Source: Jiella marina
Lineage (GTDB): Bacteria > Pseudomonadota > Alphaproteobacteria > Rhizobiales > Rhizobiaceae
DNA: 64,000 nucleotides
NCBI RefSeq assembly: GCF_024359545.1
Contig: NZ_JAKQZG010000008.1
Span: 1 to 64,000 of the forward strand
Direction: 5' to 3'
Part shown: positions 18,196-27,163 of the stretch, piece by piece
Layout: the number at the start of each line of letters is the position of its first letter
Numbering within the stretch: the first letter of the stretch is position 1
Made by a program: the position numbers and the translations under genes
The notes under the pieces: model-generated
Told to the model about the DNA's origin: nothing
The model's database searches: none
The model's input: the letters and a program-made list of their open reading frames with translations, nothing else

Positions 18196-18411
18196 GAGGG
18201 TTCCGGCAATCCTTAGAATCGAGTTCCGGGAGATTGCTGCTGCGGGCCGAGGGTGGGGATATCTTCTTGGAAGACAATTGAACCCTGCGGTCCGGAATGC
18301 GACTATCCGTTGAAATCAGAGAGGGTTTCAAAGAAACTGAAATAGGAAAATATTCACATAACGAGCGGATTCAGATAGAAGGGGCGGAGTGCAAGCAAGG
18401 AGTAAGCCCCA

Positions 18412-18882
18412 ATGCAGACGCTGATCGAGGAGGTTCACGAGAGCCGGTCGGCCCGGCCCAGCCGCGCGTCGTCGCCTGATTTCCGTTCGCACCCGTCCGG
18501 GCGAAGCCGGGGCCAGCGCCCGGCTGCCGAGGTTCACGCGGCGACCGCGTGCCGGATGGCTCAGGAGATCGTCTGCGCCTTCTTCGAAGTGCCGATCGCC
18601 GAGATCCGGCGCCCGAACCGCGCAATCAGCCCGGTCTGCGATGCGCGGCACGTGGCGATGTATCTCGCCAATGTCGTCTTCCAGATTTCGCTGTCGCGTA
18701 TGGCGGCGAGTTTCGGTCGCGACCGGACCTCGATCGCCCATGCCGTGAGGCGGGTCGAGGACCGGCGCGACGATGCCGAATTCGACGCGCTGCTGTGCCG
18801 GCTGGAAGTGCTCGCCCGGGCGGTTCGCCTCGGCATGTCGGCGAGCGCGAAAGCCGGCGTCGTGGGGGAGGAAGGACAATGA
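18412..18882 (+). CDS. DnaA domain IV-like helix-turn-helix protein
   Basis: A 156-residue protein with a disordered Arg/Ser/Pro-rich first third. The rest resembles the DNA-binding domain IV of the replication initiator DnaA: ARHVAMYLANVVFQISLSRM, then AASFGRDRTSIAHAVRRVED, matching the DnaA signature in which a His-Ala-Val turn contacts the DnaA box. There is no AAA+ ATPase, so it cannot be an initiator by itself. Such stand-alone proteins may bind DnaA boxes or act as regulators. It overlaps the next gene by ATGA and so is co-translated with a DUF6456-like protein. Confidence 0.75.
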   Translation: MQTLIEEVHESRSARPSRASSPDFRSHPSGRSRGQRPAAEVHAATACRMAQEIVCAFFEVPIAEIRRPNRAISPVCDARHVAMYLANVVFQISLSRMAASFGRDRTSIAHAVRRVEDRRDDAEFDALLCRLEVLARAVRLGMSASAKAGVVGEEGQ

Positions 18883-19388
18883 GCGCCCGGACCGGATTCA
18901 ACGAGGAGGAAACCCCGCTGACGCGCCTGGCCACGCGACGGAGCAAGGGCGGCGAGCCGTTCCTGAGCCGTGGCGAGGCGATGGCCGGCGAGCGGCTTCG
19001 CGTCGATTTTACCCGTGCGCAGATGACGCCGGCGCTCGGCCAGCGCTGGGACGGGATGCCGCGTCAGCCGGGCCGCAGCGGGGCGGGCGGTGTCGGCGAC
19101 CTCTCCGACAATGCCATCGACGCCCGCAGGCGTGTCGCGAAAGCCTGCGACGCGGTCGGGCCGGAACTCTCCGGTCTGCTTCTCGACGTGTGCTGCTTTC
19201 TCAAGGGCCTGGAGACGGTCGAGCGGGAACGGCAATGGCCGGCGCGTTCGGCCAAACTATTGCTCAAGACAGGGCTTGCCATGCTGGCGCGGCATTATGG
19301 ATTCGAAGGCGCACGCGATGCCGAAGTCGGTCGCATCCGTCGCTGGCGCGCGCCGAAACCGGAGGAGGCGGATCGTTCCTCGCCGTGA
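18879..19388 (+). CDS. DUF6456-like protein
   Basis: A 169-residue protein of unknown function. The conserved core spans about residues 30-155: FLSRGEAMAGERLRVDFTRA, NAIDARRRVAKACDAVGPEL, LLLDVCCFLKGLETVERERQ, PARSAKLLLKTGLAMLARHY. This matches the C-terminal domain I recall from rhizobial helix-turn-helix proteins annotated DUF6456. In those relatives the helix-turn-helix part is fused; here the only candidate DNA-binding partner is the separate upstream gene, which it overlaps by four bases. The ATG at 18879 has GGGGGAGGAAGG upstream. Confidence 0.7.
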   Translation: MSARTGFNEEETPLTRLATRRSKGGEPFLSRGEAMAGERLRVDFTRAQMTPALGQRWDGMPRQPGRSGAGGVGDLSDNAIDARRRVAKACDAVGPELSGLLLDVCCFLKGLETVERERQWPARSAKLLLKTGLAMLARHYGFEGARDAEVGRIRRWRAPKPEEADRSSP

Positions 19389-19428
19389 TCGGAAGAGGCG
19401 GCAGGCCGTCCATGCTCCGGCCTTCGGT

Positions 19429-19848
19429 TCAGGCCGCCGCCGCGGCCTCCGCATCGCTCTTGATCCGTGCGACCATGGATCGCAGGCCGTTGGACCGTTG
19501 CGGGGTCAGATGCTCCTGCAGGCCGAGCCGCCGGAACAGGCCCTCGGCGTCGATCTCCCGGATCTCTGAAGGCGTGCGGCCGGAAAACAGGGCGAGCGCC
19601 ACCGCGACCAGCCCCTTGACGATATGGGCGTCGGAATCGCCGCGGAAACTGAGATGCGGCGGCTTTGCGTCGTCCGTCTCGCTCACCAGCCAGACCTGGC
19701 TGACGCAACCGCGGACCTTGGTCTCTTCGGTCATGTCTTCGGGCGGCAGGTCCGGCAGCGCCCGACCGAGTTCGATGAGATAGCGGTATCGGTCCTCCCA
19801 ATCGTCGAGGAGTTCGAAATCCGAGATGATCTCGTCGATGGTCTGCAT
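19429..19848 (-). CDS. sufE: Sulfur acceptor protein SufE
   Basis: A 139-residue cytoplasmic protein that accepts persulfide from the cysteine desulfurase SufS and passes it to the SufBCD Fe-S scaffold. The acceptor is C48 in KVRGCVSQVWL. Other SufE family elements are TIDEIISDFELLDDWEDRY, the strand HLSFRGDSDAHIVKGLVAV and the C-terminal LTPQRSNGLRSMV. The Met at 19848 is preferred over an in-frame Met at 19881 because it gives the standard family N-terminus. The suf operon is not nearby. The gene is convergent with the DUF6456-like gene. Confidence 0.95.
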   Translation of the reverse strand: MQTIDEIISDFELLDDWEDRYRYLIELGRALPDLPPEDMTEETKVRGCVSQVWLVSETDDAKPPHLSFRGDSDAHIVKGLVAVALALFSGRTPSEIREIDAEGLFRRLGLQEHLTPQRSNGLRSMVARIKSDAEAAAAA

Positions 19849-19931
19849 GGATGCTTCGCTTCCTGGCGGTGTCGGTTCCATTGGGCCGCAGCCGGCGTTC
19901 CGCCGCTATGTAGGAAGCCGAGGCCCACCCG

Positions 19932-20477
19932 TCAGTAGCGCGGGGCGGGGATCGGGATGGGCGCCGTCATCTCGAGCTGCGCGCTCTGGCTGGTCTCGGG
20001 AGAAACCGGTCGATCCTCAAGGAACGCGGCACTCTTTCGCGCGGTCGCTTCGCTTGGCACGCCGCCGCTGACGCTGCCGGTGATCGTCCGGTCGCGAGGC
20101 GCTTCTGTGACCGCCTTGGGCCGTTCGGCGACGACCGGAGCGTCTGGCGCAGCGGGAGCAGGCGTCGCGATGGCGGGAGTGGCGGGGCTCGGCTGCGCTC
20201 CGGGTTCCACGCCGCCGCCGTGACCACCGACGAAGCTGTAGGCGATCGCGAAGCCCTCACCGACACGTTCGCCGGCAAAGCGGGCGATGTCGCCGCCGGC
20301 CGCGCAGGCCGATGGCGCACGGTCGCAGAAGCCGGCCAGATCGGCAATCGCCGCCTGGGCGCCATAGAGAAGCGCGAAGGAATTGATCTCGGTCTCGCCG
20401 TCCTTGCGGGATTCACCCGGCATGATCATCGCCAAGACCCCAAGAAAGAAAGCCGATTTGATGATGAAGCGGATCAT
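19932..20477 (-). CDS. DUF5330-like membrane-anchored protein
   Basis: A 181-residue protein starting MIRFIIKSAFFLGVLAMIMP, an N-terminal membrane segment or signal anchor. A short conserved domain with two cysteines follows (DLAGFCDRAPSACAAGGDIA, then RFAGERVGEGFAIAYSFVGG). From about residue 85 the sequence is Pro/Ala-rich and low in complexity. The N-terminal pattern is that of the rhizobial DUF5330 family, whose function is unknown. The ATG at 20477 has CAGGACGG upstream. Its 5' region is shared divergently with the DivJ-like kinase gene and contains the CtrA-like site. Confidence 0.75.
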   Translation of the reverse strand: MIRFIIKSAFFLGVLAMIMPGESRKDGETEINSFALLYGAQAAIADLAGFCDRAPSACAAGGDIARFAGERVGEGFAIAYSFVGGHGGGVEPGAQPSPATPAIATPAPAAPDAPVVAERPKAVTEAPRDRTITGSVSGGVPSEATARKSAAFLEDRPVSPETSQSAQLEMTAPIPIPAPRY

Positions 20478-20840
20478 CGTTCCGTCCTGCCCTGTCGTGA
20501 TGTTTCGGCTGTCGCCGGTCACCTCTTGTTGGCATCAAGATGGCACAGGGCTCGCAAGGTCGCGTTGAAAAAACGATGAAAATTTGAATGAAATCGCGCG
20601 AATCGCGGGGCCGGCCGCTGAGGTTCCGGACGCTAACTCTTTGTTAACCATGTTGGCAGCTCCGAGAGCCCGCAACCCGGCGATTTGCTGGGGATCACTG
20701 GTGAAAGCAAGCCAGAGACAAGCCTCGCTTATGGCTTCCTTAAGTTCGTCCCGGCATCATTCGGATTGTCGAGGTTCGGGTGAACGACGATTCACCCTGA
20801 CACTCTCCAAGCAACGCTGAACTGCAGGGCGAGATCGCGA
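20478..20840. other. Divergent promoter region of the DUF5330-like and DivJ-like genes
   Basis: A 363-base spacer without coding character. It contains the CtrA-like box at 20633-20651. The kinase ATG at 20841 is preceded by AGGGCGAG. Confidence 0.5.
20633..20651. promoter_or_regulatory. Putative CtrA binding site
   Basis: CTAA at 20633-20636, a seven-base spacer and TTAA at 20644-20647 match the CtrA consensus TTAA-N7-TTAA with one mismatch. The right half also reads TTAACCAT, the known extended half-site. It lies 190 bases before the start of the DivJ-like kinase gene. Confidence 0.5.
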
Positions 20841-22694
20841 ATGAGGCACGCGTCGAAGCGACGAGAGAGCGCCGGATCAGGCGCCGCGTCCGCGATTCGC
20901 ACCCTGCAGATCCGACTCGACGACTTCGTCTCTCCGACCGTGACGGAGGCAAGCGAGAGACGGTTCCAGGCGCGCATTCTCGCAGCCCTCGTCGCGATCG
21001 GACTGGTTGCGGCGCTGACCTCGCCCGTCCTTGCCGGTCTCGGGGCATCCGTGACGATTGCCGCCATGCCCCTCCTGGTGGCGAGCCTCGCCCTTGCGGC
21101 GGCGGCGTGGCTGTCGCTTTCCGGCCGCTGCGACGGTGTTCTCTGGGTTGCCGGAAGTCTCGGTGCCGGGATTTCCGCGGCGCTGGCGACTGCAGTTGGC
21201 TGGCCTCTCGTCGCCGTCATCGCGATTCTGGTCATCCTTCCCGTTGAAGGGCTGATCGCCCGCCGCTATCGGTTGGCGGGCGGGCTTGCCCTGTCCTCGA
21301 CAGCTCTGGGTGCGATTCTGGTGTTCGAGCAGCCGGCGCTGCTCGGCACGGCGACGCCGGACTGGGGCCATCTCCTTCTCGCTTTGCTCACGCTGGGCTA
21401 CGCCGCGCGCCTTGCCTGGCCTCATGGCCGCGCGGTCGGTCGGATGAGGCGCAAACCGGCCCCCGTCGCGCGCGATTCCCGGCTTGCGCGGCGAAGCGTC
21501 GCCGATGAATTGGGCATCGCGATCTTCGAAGTCACGCCGCTCGGCCGGATCGGCTACGCGTCTTGTGCGGCTGCCGAACTGGCGGCCGTGGAAGAGGGCA
21601 GTCTCGAGGGGCGGCTCTTCGGAGAGTTGTGCCACGTCACCGACCGCCTGGAGGTGATGCGGCTCGTGGATGCCGCACGATCGGGCGCCGAGCCGGCGAC
21701 GGTCGCTGCTCGGCTGCGCGCCACCGACGGCAGCTATCGGGAGGCGGAACTGACGATCCGCGCACTTGGCTCGACCGAAGTCACGGGGAAGCAGGGTACC
21801 GACGGAGAGAGCCTCTACATTCTTGTCGCCGCACGACCGATGCCGGCCGAACTCGAAGCGGCGCGGCGGATTCTTGCCGACCTCGAAGAGGCGCAGCAGG
21901 CCTCGGCCGCCAAGACCCGTTTTCTGGCCACCGTCAGCCATGAGCTTCGCACGCCGCTCAACGCGATCATCGGCTTTTCCGACGTGCTCGACCACGAATA
22001 TTTCGGCAGCTTCGAATCGCCGAAGCAGAAGGAATATGTCGGCCTCATCCGCCGCTCGGGTCAGCACCTCCTGTCGCTGGTCAACACGCTCCTCGACGTC
22101 TCCAAGATCGAGGCCGGGCGCTACGAACTGCATCTCGAACGCTTCGACGTGACCCCCTTGATGCAGGAGATCGGCGAGTTGATGCGCGAGGAGGCCCGCG
22201 CAAAGGGCCTGCGCCTTGACATCCGCCTGCCGGCAGCGGAGACGGAACTCGTCGCCGACCGGCGTGCCTGCCACCAGATCCTGCTCAATCTTGTCTCGAA
22301 CGCCCTGAAATTCACCGAGACTGGCGTCGTCACGGTGGAAAGCCGTAGTGTGGAGGGGGCCTGCGAACTCCTCGTGAGCGATACCGGCATCGGAATCGCC
22401 GAGGCCGACCTCGCACGGCTGGGGCGCCCCTTCGTGCAGGTGTCGAGCGGCCTTTCCCGCCGCTATCACGGCACCGGTCTCGGCCTGTCCCTCGTCAAGG
22501 GGCTCGCCGAACTCCACACAGGCAGCATGACCGTCAAGAGTCAGCCCGGCGTCGGAACCATGGTGATGATCCGTCTGCCAGTCGCCGGCCCCGCCGCCAC
22601 CACTCCTCCTCAAGAAAACATTGTAGCGTTGAGTAATGCCCGCAGCAAAACGAACTCCAAGGGTGAAATCCGCCAGGGACGGCTCTCGGCCTAG
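20841..22694 (+). CDS. DivJ/PleC-like (PdhS family) membrane histidine kinase
   Basis: A 617-residue kinase. An N-terminal membrane block of about five to six hydrophobic helices (residues about 45-195) leads to a PAS-like sensor (ELGIAIFEVTPLGRIGYASC). HisKA follows with H367 in VSHELRTPLNAIIGFSDVL, then HATPase_c (NLVSNALKFTE, VSDTGIGIAE, GTGLGLSLVKGLAE). The H-box and its continuation DHEYFGSFESPKQKEYVGL are hallmarks of the PdhS/DivJ/PleC group, which controls DivK phosphorylation and so CtrA. Whether it is the DivJ orthologue cannot be settled here. The 3' end overlaps the next gene by 59 bases. Confidence 0.85.
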   Translation: MRHASKRRESAGSGAASAIRTLQIRLDDFVSPTVTEASERRFQARILAALVAIGLVAALTSPVLAGLGASVTIAAMPLLVASLALAAAAWLSLSGRCDGVLWVAGSLGAGISAALATAVGWPLVAVIAILVILPVEGLIARRYRLAGGLALSSTALGAILVFEQPALLGTATPDWGHLLLALLTLGYAARLAWPHGRAVGRMRRKPAPVARDSRLARRSVADELGIAIFEVTPLGRIGYASCAAAELAAVEEGSLEGRLFGELCHVTDRLEVMRLVDAARSGAEPATVAARLRATDGSYREAELTIRALGSTEVTGKQGTDGESLYILVAARPMPAELEAARRILADLEEAQQASAAKTRFLATVSHELRTPLNAIIGFSDVLDHEYFGSFESPKQKEYVGLIRRSGQHLLSLVNTLLDVSKIEAGRYELHLERFDVTPLMQEIGELMREEARAKGLRLDIRLPAAETELVADRRACHQILLNLVSNALKFTETGVVTVESRSVEGACELLVSDTGIGIAEADLARLGRPFVQVSSGLSRRYHGTGLGLSLVKGLAELHTGSMTVKSQPGVGTMVMIRLPVAGPAATTPPQENIVALSNARSKTNSKGEIRQGRLSA

Positions 22695-23283
22695 CCTCGC
22701 CGGGGGCCTCGCGGCTCTGGCCGGCCGGACCGTCGGCGGTTTCGGTCGCGTGCTCGCCCGGCGACCGGGTCGATCGGCGGGTATCGCAGCCTTCGTGGCC
22801 GTCTTTGGCAGCGTGACGGCGAATGCCCTGTTCGCCCAGCCCGGCCGTCATCCCAATCCGATGCTGGCGACCCGCTTGGATGCCTCCGCCGAAAGCCGGC
22901 AGGACGTGGCGGCCGCGCCTTCGCCGGTTCCACTGCCGGGCGACAGGCCGGATCTCCAGCAGACGGCCTCGATCGCGGAAACCGATCCGCCGGCGCCAGC
23001 GGCCGCACCCGCCGCGGCGGTCTCGGTTCCCGACGAGAGCACCGACATTCCCGAATCCGAGACCGTGCAGAAATTCGCCAGTCTGAGCCGCGACGAGGTG
23101 GTTCGCCGCATCCAGTCGGCGCTGACGACGGCCCAGGTTGCTGAACTGAAGGCGGACGGCATTCCCGGCGAACGGACGCGCGCGGCGATCCGGACGTTCG
23201 AGGCGCTCGAAGGCATGGAGGTGACAGGCGAGCCGGATCTGCGCCTGCTCGAACGCCTTGCCGAGATCGGATTGGTCGAGTAA
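22636..23283 (+). CDS. Membrane-anchored peptidoglycan-binding domain protein
   Basis: A 215-residue protein. A basic cytoplasmic N-terminus precedes one hydrophobic segment (GIAAFVAVFGSVTANALFA, about residues 49-67). A Pro/Ala linker follows, then a C-terminal PG_binding_1-like domain (EVVRRIQSALTTAQVAELKA, then DGIPGERTRAAIRTFEALEG, ending RLLERLAEIGLVE). It begins inside the DivJ-like kinase gene (59-base overlap), indicating one operon. A periplasmic wall-binding protein co-expressed with a polarity kinase could help localise it, but that is inference. The start is uncertain because of the overlap. Confidence 0.8.
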   Translation: MPAAKRTPRVKSARDGSRPSLAGGLAALAGRTVGGFGRVLARRPGRSAGIAAFVAVFGSVTANALFAQPGRHPNPMLATRLDASAESRQDVAAAPSPVPLPGDRPDLQQTASIAETDPPAPAAAPAAAVSVPDESTDIPESETVQKFASLSRDEVVRRIQSALTTAQVAELKADGIPGERTRAAIRTFEALEGMEVTGEPDLRLLERLAEIGLVE

Positions 23284-23293
23284 CGCACGGCGC

Positions 23294-23626
23294 GTGCGGA
23301 TCACCAGCGAACTCTTCGTCGCCCAGCTCGTCCGGCGGCTCTTTGCGGCCGGCGAATTCGCGGCCGTCATGCGCCGCGGCGCCGAGGCAGCGGGCGCGAT
23401 CTTCGTCATCGCGAGATCGAGGGCCGGCGAGATCCGCCTGTTCTCGCCAGCAGTCCAGAGCCTTCAGGGGGACACCGGCGCACGCCAGTTCATGGAGGAG
23501 CCGGCGAGCGATGACGCTGCGCTCGAAACGCGCTTTCAGCGCGAGGCGCGTTTCGACCCGGATTTCTGGGTGGTGGAGATCGAGACCGAGACGCCCGAAC
23601 TCTTTCTCGAGATCGTGGCGGAGTGA
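23294..23626 (+). CDS. DUF1491-like protein
   Basis: A 110-residue cytoplasmic protein matching what I recall of the alphaproteobacterial DUF1491 family. The N-terminus is VRITSELFVAQLVRRLFAAG, followed by AVMRRGAEAAGAIFVIAR, then FSPAVQ and a C-terminal ARFDPDFWVVEIET. I use the GTG at 23294 because the family begins at this VRITS; the ATG at 23258 would overlap the preceding gene and add 12 unrelated residues. It is the third gene of the kinase operon, ten bases behind the peptidoglycan-binding protein gene. Function unknown. Confidence 0.85.
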   Translation: MRITSELFVAQLVRRLFAAGEFAAVMRRGAEAAGAIFVIARSRAGEIRLFSPAVQSLQGDTGARQFMEEPASDDAALETRFQREARFDPDFWVVEIETETPELFLEIVAE

Positions 23627-23684
23627 GCGCTCGGAACCGTCTCCCCCGCTTCTGCCACAGATTCGTCAGGCAAGGCCTGCTGCC

Positions 23685-23978
23685 TCAGCCGCCGATCCTC
23701 ACGATGCTCCGCGTCTTCAGATCGACGATGACCGGCGCGCCGGCGTAATAGAAGTAGGCGAACCGGCCATTCCCTTCGGCCGTGGCAAGTTGCACCGAAC
23801 GCGGCACTGAATCGCCCAGCGCCGGAGGGCTGGGCAGTTGCGCATTGTCGGTCGGGTGGGAGAGTGCGTACTGCATCACGTTGACAGCATCGTCCGCTGC
23901 CGAGCTGGTCACCGGCGAAAGCACTGCAAGAGCGACGGCCAAGGCGGAGACAAGGCGCAGGGAACTGGAAGGCATCAT
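23685..23978 (-). CDS. Small exported DUF1236-like protein
   Basis: A 97-residue precursor with a signal peptide (LRLVSALAVALAVLSPVTSS, cut near SSA|ADD). The mature domain ends in GNGRFAYFYYAGAPVIVDLK and TRSIVRIGG. The final pattern (aromatic-Tyr-Tyr, VIVD, TRxIV) resembles the C-terminal motif of DUF1236 proteins, exported proteins of unknown function. The ATG at 23978 (a Met-Met start) follows AAAGAGG. The longer frame to 24131 lacks coding character. It is convergent with the DUF1491-like gene and divergent from mutS. Confidence 0.65.
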   Translation of the reverse strand: MMPSSSLRLVSALAVALAVLSPVTSSAADDAVNVMQYALSHPTDNAQLPSPPALGDSVPRSVQLATAEGNGRFAYFYYAGAPVIVDLKTRSIVRIGG

Positions 23979-24286
23979 CGATCCTCTTTCTCTTTGGGCA
24001 CTGCCCGAAGCGATTTCGCCCCATGTCGCACGGACCGGATGAACGGAAGCTGAGCGGTTCGCTCTTTGCAAGTCTTGTTTGGCAAGGTTCCGTCTGTCGT
24101 GACCGGCCCGTGAACCGGAATCGTTTCGCAAATGCGAAAGATCGGGGATGTCTTAGGACGCGACTTGCAGAAGTGCAAAGCGGCCGATAGCGCTTTCGCC
24201 ATGTTTTTGCGGCTTGCAAGGCTTGTGTCCCGATTCCGGAAACGGCCTTGGCCCAACACCCGATCGACGGAGGTCAGACCGGCCGA

Positions 24287-26992
24287 ATGAGTAGCGACGC
24301 CGCCCCGACGCCGATGATGGCCCAATATATCGAGATCAAGGCGGCCAATCCCGACTGCCTGCTGTTCTACCGGATGGGCGATTTCTACGAGCTGTTCTTC
24401 GACGACGCGGTCGAGGCGTCCCGCGCGCTCGGCATCACCCTGACGAAGCGCGGCAAGCATCTGGGCGAAGACATTCCCATGGCCGGGGTGCCGGTGGTCT
24501 CGGCCGACGATTATCTGCAGAAGCTGATCGCGCTCGGCCACCGCGTCGCCGTCTGCGAACAGGTGGAAGACCCTGCCGAAGCCAAGAAGCGCGGATCGAA
24601 ATCGGTGGTGAAGCGCGACGTCGTTCGGTTGGTGACCCCCGGCACGATCACCGAGGAAGCGCTTCTGGAGCCCGGTCGGGCCAATTATCTGATGACGCTG
24701 GCACGGCTCGGGGGCGGGGAGAACCCGAGCTATGCCCTGGCCTGGGCAGATCTTTCGACGGGCCTGTTCCGCACGGCCGAGGTCTCCCGCGACCGGCTGG
24801 AGGCGGAGATCGCCGCCGTCGAGCCGAGCGAAATCGTCGTCGCCGAGCCGGTGTTCCACGCGCCGGACATGCAGCCTGTGTTGCGCCGCTTCGGCCGCAC
24901 GGCACGGCCGGAACCCCAGACCTTCTTCGATGGTGCGACGGCGGAGGAGAAGATCTGCCGCTTCTTCCAGGTGACGACACTCGAAGGCCTCGGCCGCTTT
25001 TCGCGGGTCGAGCTTTCGGCCGCTGCCGCGCTGATCGCCTATCTCGGCAAGACCCAGCTTTCGGCCCGACCGATGCTGCAGCGGCCGGCGCGGGTCTCCC
25101 AGGGCTCGATCATGGAGATCGATCCGGCCACGCGCGCCTCCCTGGAGATCACCCGTACGCTGGCCGGCAGGCGCCAGGGCTCGCTTCTGGCGACGATCGA
25201 CCGAACCGTGACCGGCGCCGGTGCGCGCCTTCTCGCCGGCCGCTTGTCCGCCCCCCTGACCGATCCCGAAACGATCGGATCGCGACAGGATTCGTTGGCG
25301 TTCTTTCTCGATGAGCCGGACCTGCGGCGCAATCTGCGCAAGGCGCTGGCCGGATTGCCAGACGGGGAGCGGGCGCTGTCGCGACTGGCGTTGCAGCGGG
25401 GTGGCCCGCGCGATCTGGCCGGCATACGCGACTGCCTCGAAGCGGCGATTGCCATCGGGGAGATGCTGCCGGCCGAAATGCCGGCAGAACTCGAAGCTGC
25501 GCGCGGAGATATCGCCGCCTTGCCGCGAGACGTTGCGGCAGCACTGCGCGAAGCCCTCACCGACGCCCCGCCGCCCTTCAAGCGCGATGGCGGCTTCGTC
25601 CGCTCGGGCGCCATTCCTGCGCTCGACGAGGCGCGGGCGCTGGGCGAGAATTCGCGCAAGGTGATCGCCGAACTCGAAGCGCGCTATGCGGCCGAGACCG
25701 GCATCCGGAATCTGCGGATCAAGTACAACAACGTCCTCGGCTATTTCGTCGAAACCGGGGAATCCCAGGCGAAGACTCTGATGTCGAGCGAATGGGCCGA
25801 GACCTTCCGCCATCGCCAGACCATGGCCTCGGCCATGCGCTTTTCGACGCAGGAACTGGCCGGGCTGGAGAGCCGGATCACCGGGGCGGCGAGCGAGGCG
25901 CTGTCGCTCGAACTCAAATGCTTCGACGAACTGGCGGGCGCCGTCCTCGCAGAGGCCGAGGCGTTGCAGCGCGGGGCGGAAGCGCTCGCCGTCCTCGACG
26001 TCGCCGCCGCATTCGCGGAACTTGCGGTCGAAGGGGACTGGACCCGCCCCGTCGTCGATTCGAGCCTTGCCTTCCAGATCGAGGGCGGGCGCCATCCCGT
26101 CGTCGAAGCGGCGCTGAAGGCGGGTTCCGGCAGCCCCTTCGTCGCCAATGATTGCGATCTGTCTCCGCCGGCCGGGGGTGACAAAGGCGCACTCTGGCTT
26201 CTCACCGGTCCGAACATGGGCGGCAAGTCGACCTTTCTCCGGCAGAACGCTCTGATCGCGGTGCTCGCCCAGATCGGGGCCTTCGTGCCTGCGACCCGCG
26301 TTCATCTCGGCGTGGTCGACCGCCTGTTTTCCCGGGTCGGCGCGTCAGACGATCTGGCCGAAGGGCGCTCGACCTTCATGGTGGAGATGGTCGAAACCGC
26401 CGCGATCCTCAATCAGGCGGGCCCACGGGCGCTCGTCATCCTCGACGAGATCGGACGAGGGACCGCGACCTATGACGGCCTCTCGATCGCCTTCGCGACT
26501 GTCGAGCATCTCCACGAGGTCAATGGCTGCCGTGCGCTGTTCGCGACGCATTTCCACGAAATGACGGCTCTCGGCAAGCGCCTCACGCGTATGAAGAACA
26601 CCACCATGCGGGTGAAGGAGTACAAGGGCGACGTCATCCTGCTCCATGAGGTGACGTCCGGTGTCGCCGATCGCTCCTACGGGATCCAGGTCGCCAAGCT
26701 TGCCGGCCTTCCAGCTGCGGTGGTGGAGCGGGCGCGGCACGTGCTCTCGGAACTGGAGCGCGGTGGCTCCCAGGCCCGGCGCACCGCCTTCATCGATGAT
26801 CTGCCGCTCTTTTCCGCCGCCTTGCGAAAGCCCGACGCTGCGACGGGTGCCGGAGACGAAAGACACGCCGCGCTGGCGGCCGCTCTCAATGCGCTCGATC
26901 CCGACACGATGAGCCCCCGTGCAGCGCTCGACGAGATCTACCGGCTGAAGCAAGTTGCCACCTCAGGCCAGGTGGGCGATGGCCGCTCCTGA
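24287..26992 (+). CDS. mutS: DNA mismatch repair protein MutS
   Basis: A 901-residue mismatch-recognition ATPase. Domain I has the mismatch-wedging Phe and Glu in [12 protein letters not shown]. The connector, lever ([18 protein letters not shown]) and clamp ([14 protein letters not shown]) domains follow. The ATPase has Walker [10 protein letters not shown] at about 641-649, Walker [13 protein letters not shown] and the FATHFHE motif. The C-terminal part carries helix-turn-helix dimerisation elements. The ATG at 24287 is chosen; a TTG at 24248 in the same frame is possible and would add 13 residues. glnD and murJ follow, a conserved alphaproteobacterial order, with a small extra gene inserted between mutS and glnD. 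Confidence 0.97.
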   Translation: MSSDAAPTPMMAQYIEIKAANPDCLLFYRMGDFYELFFDDAVEASRALGITLTKRGKHLGEDIPMAGVPVVSADDYLQKLIALGHRVAVCEQVEDPAEAKKRGSKSVVKRDVVRLVTPGTITEEALLEPGRANYLMTLARLGGGENPSYALAWADLSTGLFRTAEVSRDRLEAEIAAVEPSEIVVAEPVFHAPDMQPVLRRFGRTARPEPQTFFDGATAEEKICRFFQVTTLEGLGRFSRVELSAAAALIAYLGKTQLSARPMLQRPARVSQGSIMEIDPATRASLEITRTLAGRRQGSLLATIDRTVTGAGARLLAGRLSAPLTDPETIGSRQDSLAFFLDEPDLRRNLRKALAGLPDGERALSRLALQRGGPRDLAGIRDCLEAAIAIGEMLPAEMPAELEAARGDIAALPRDVAAALREALTDAPPPFKRDGGFVRSGAIPALDEARALGENSRKVIAELEARYAAETGIRNLRIKYNNVLGYFVETGESQAKTLMSSEWAETFRHRQTMASAMRFSTQELAGLESRITGAASEALSLELKCFDELAGAVLAEAEALQRGAEALAVLDVAAAFAELAVEGDWTRPVVDSSLAFQIEGGRHPVVEAALKAGSGSPFVANDCDLSPPAGGDKGALWLLTGPNMGGKSTFLRQNALIAVLAQIGAFVPATRVHLGVVDRLFSRVGASDDLAEGRSTFMVEMVETAAILNQAGPRALVILDEIGRGTATYDGLSIAFATVEHLHEVNGCRALFATHFHEMTALGKRLTRMKNTTMRVKEYKGDVILLHEVTSGVADRSYGIQVAKLAGLPAAVVERARHVLSELERGGSQARRTAFIDDLPLFSAALRKPDAATGAGDERHAALAAALNALDPDTMSPRAALDEIYRLKQVATSGQVGDGRS

Positions 26993-27163
26993 TGCGCCAG
27001 ATCGTTAGCCGCGACAACAAACGATCCACTGCTGCGACATCCTGTCAAGGAACAACAGCGATTAGCGGCCGTTGTGTAGGCATACGACGCTCAACGAGCC
27101 GGTTGTCGACAGCAATGTTGACGATGTCACAGGCTCAGTCACAAGAATCCGAAAGGAAAGAAA

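Noticed and set aside
17691-18313. Plus-strand open frames opposite the hypothetical gene at 17650-18195
   Set aside because: The minus strand gives the more protein-like N-terminal domain. The plus frames are fragmentary with no ribosome-binding site, although the region remains uncertain.
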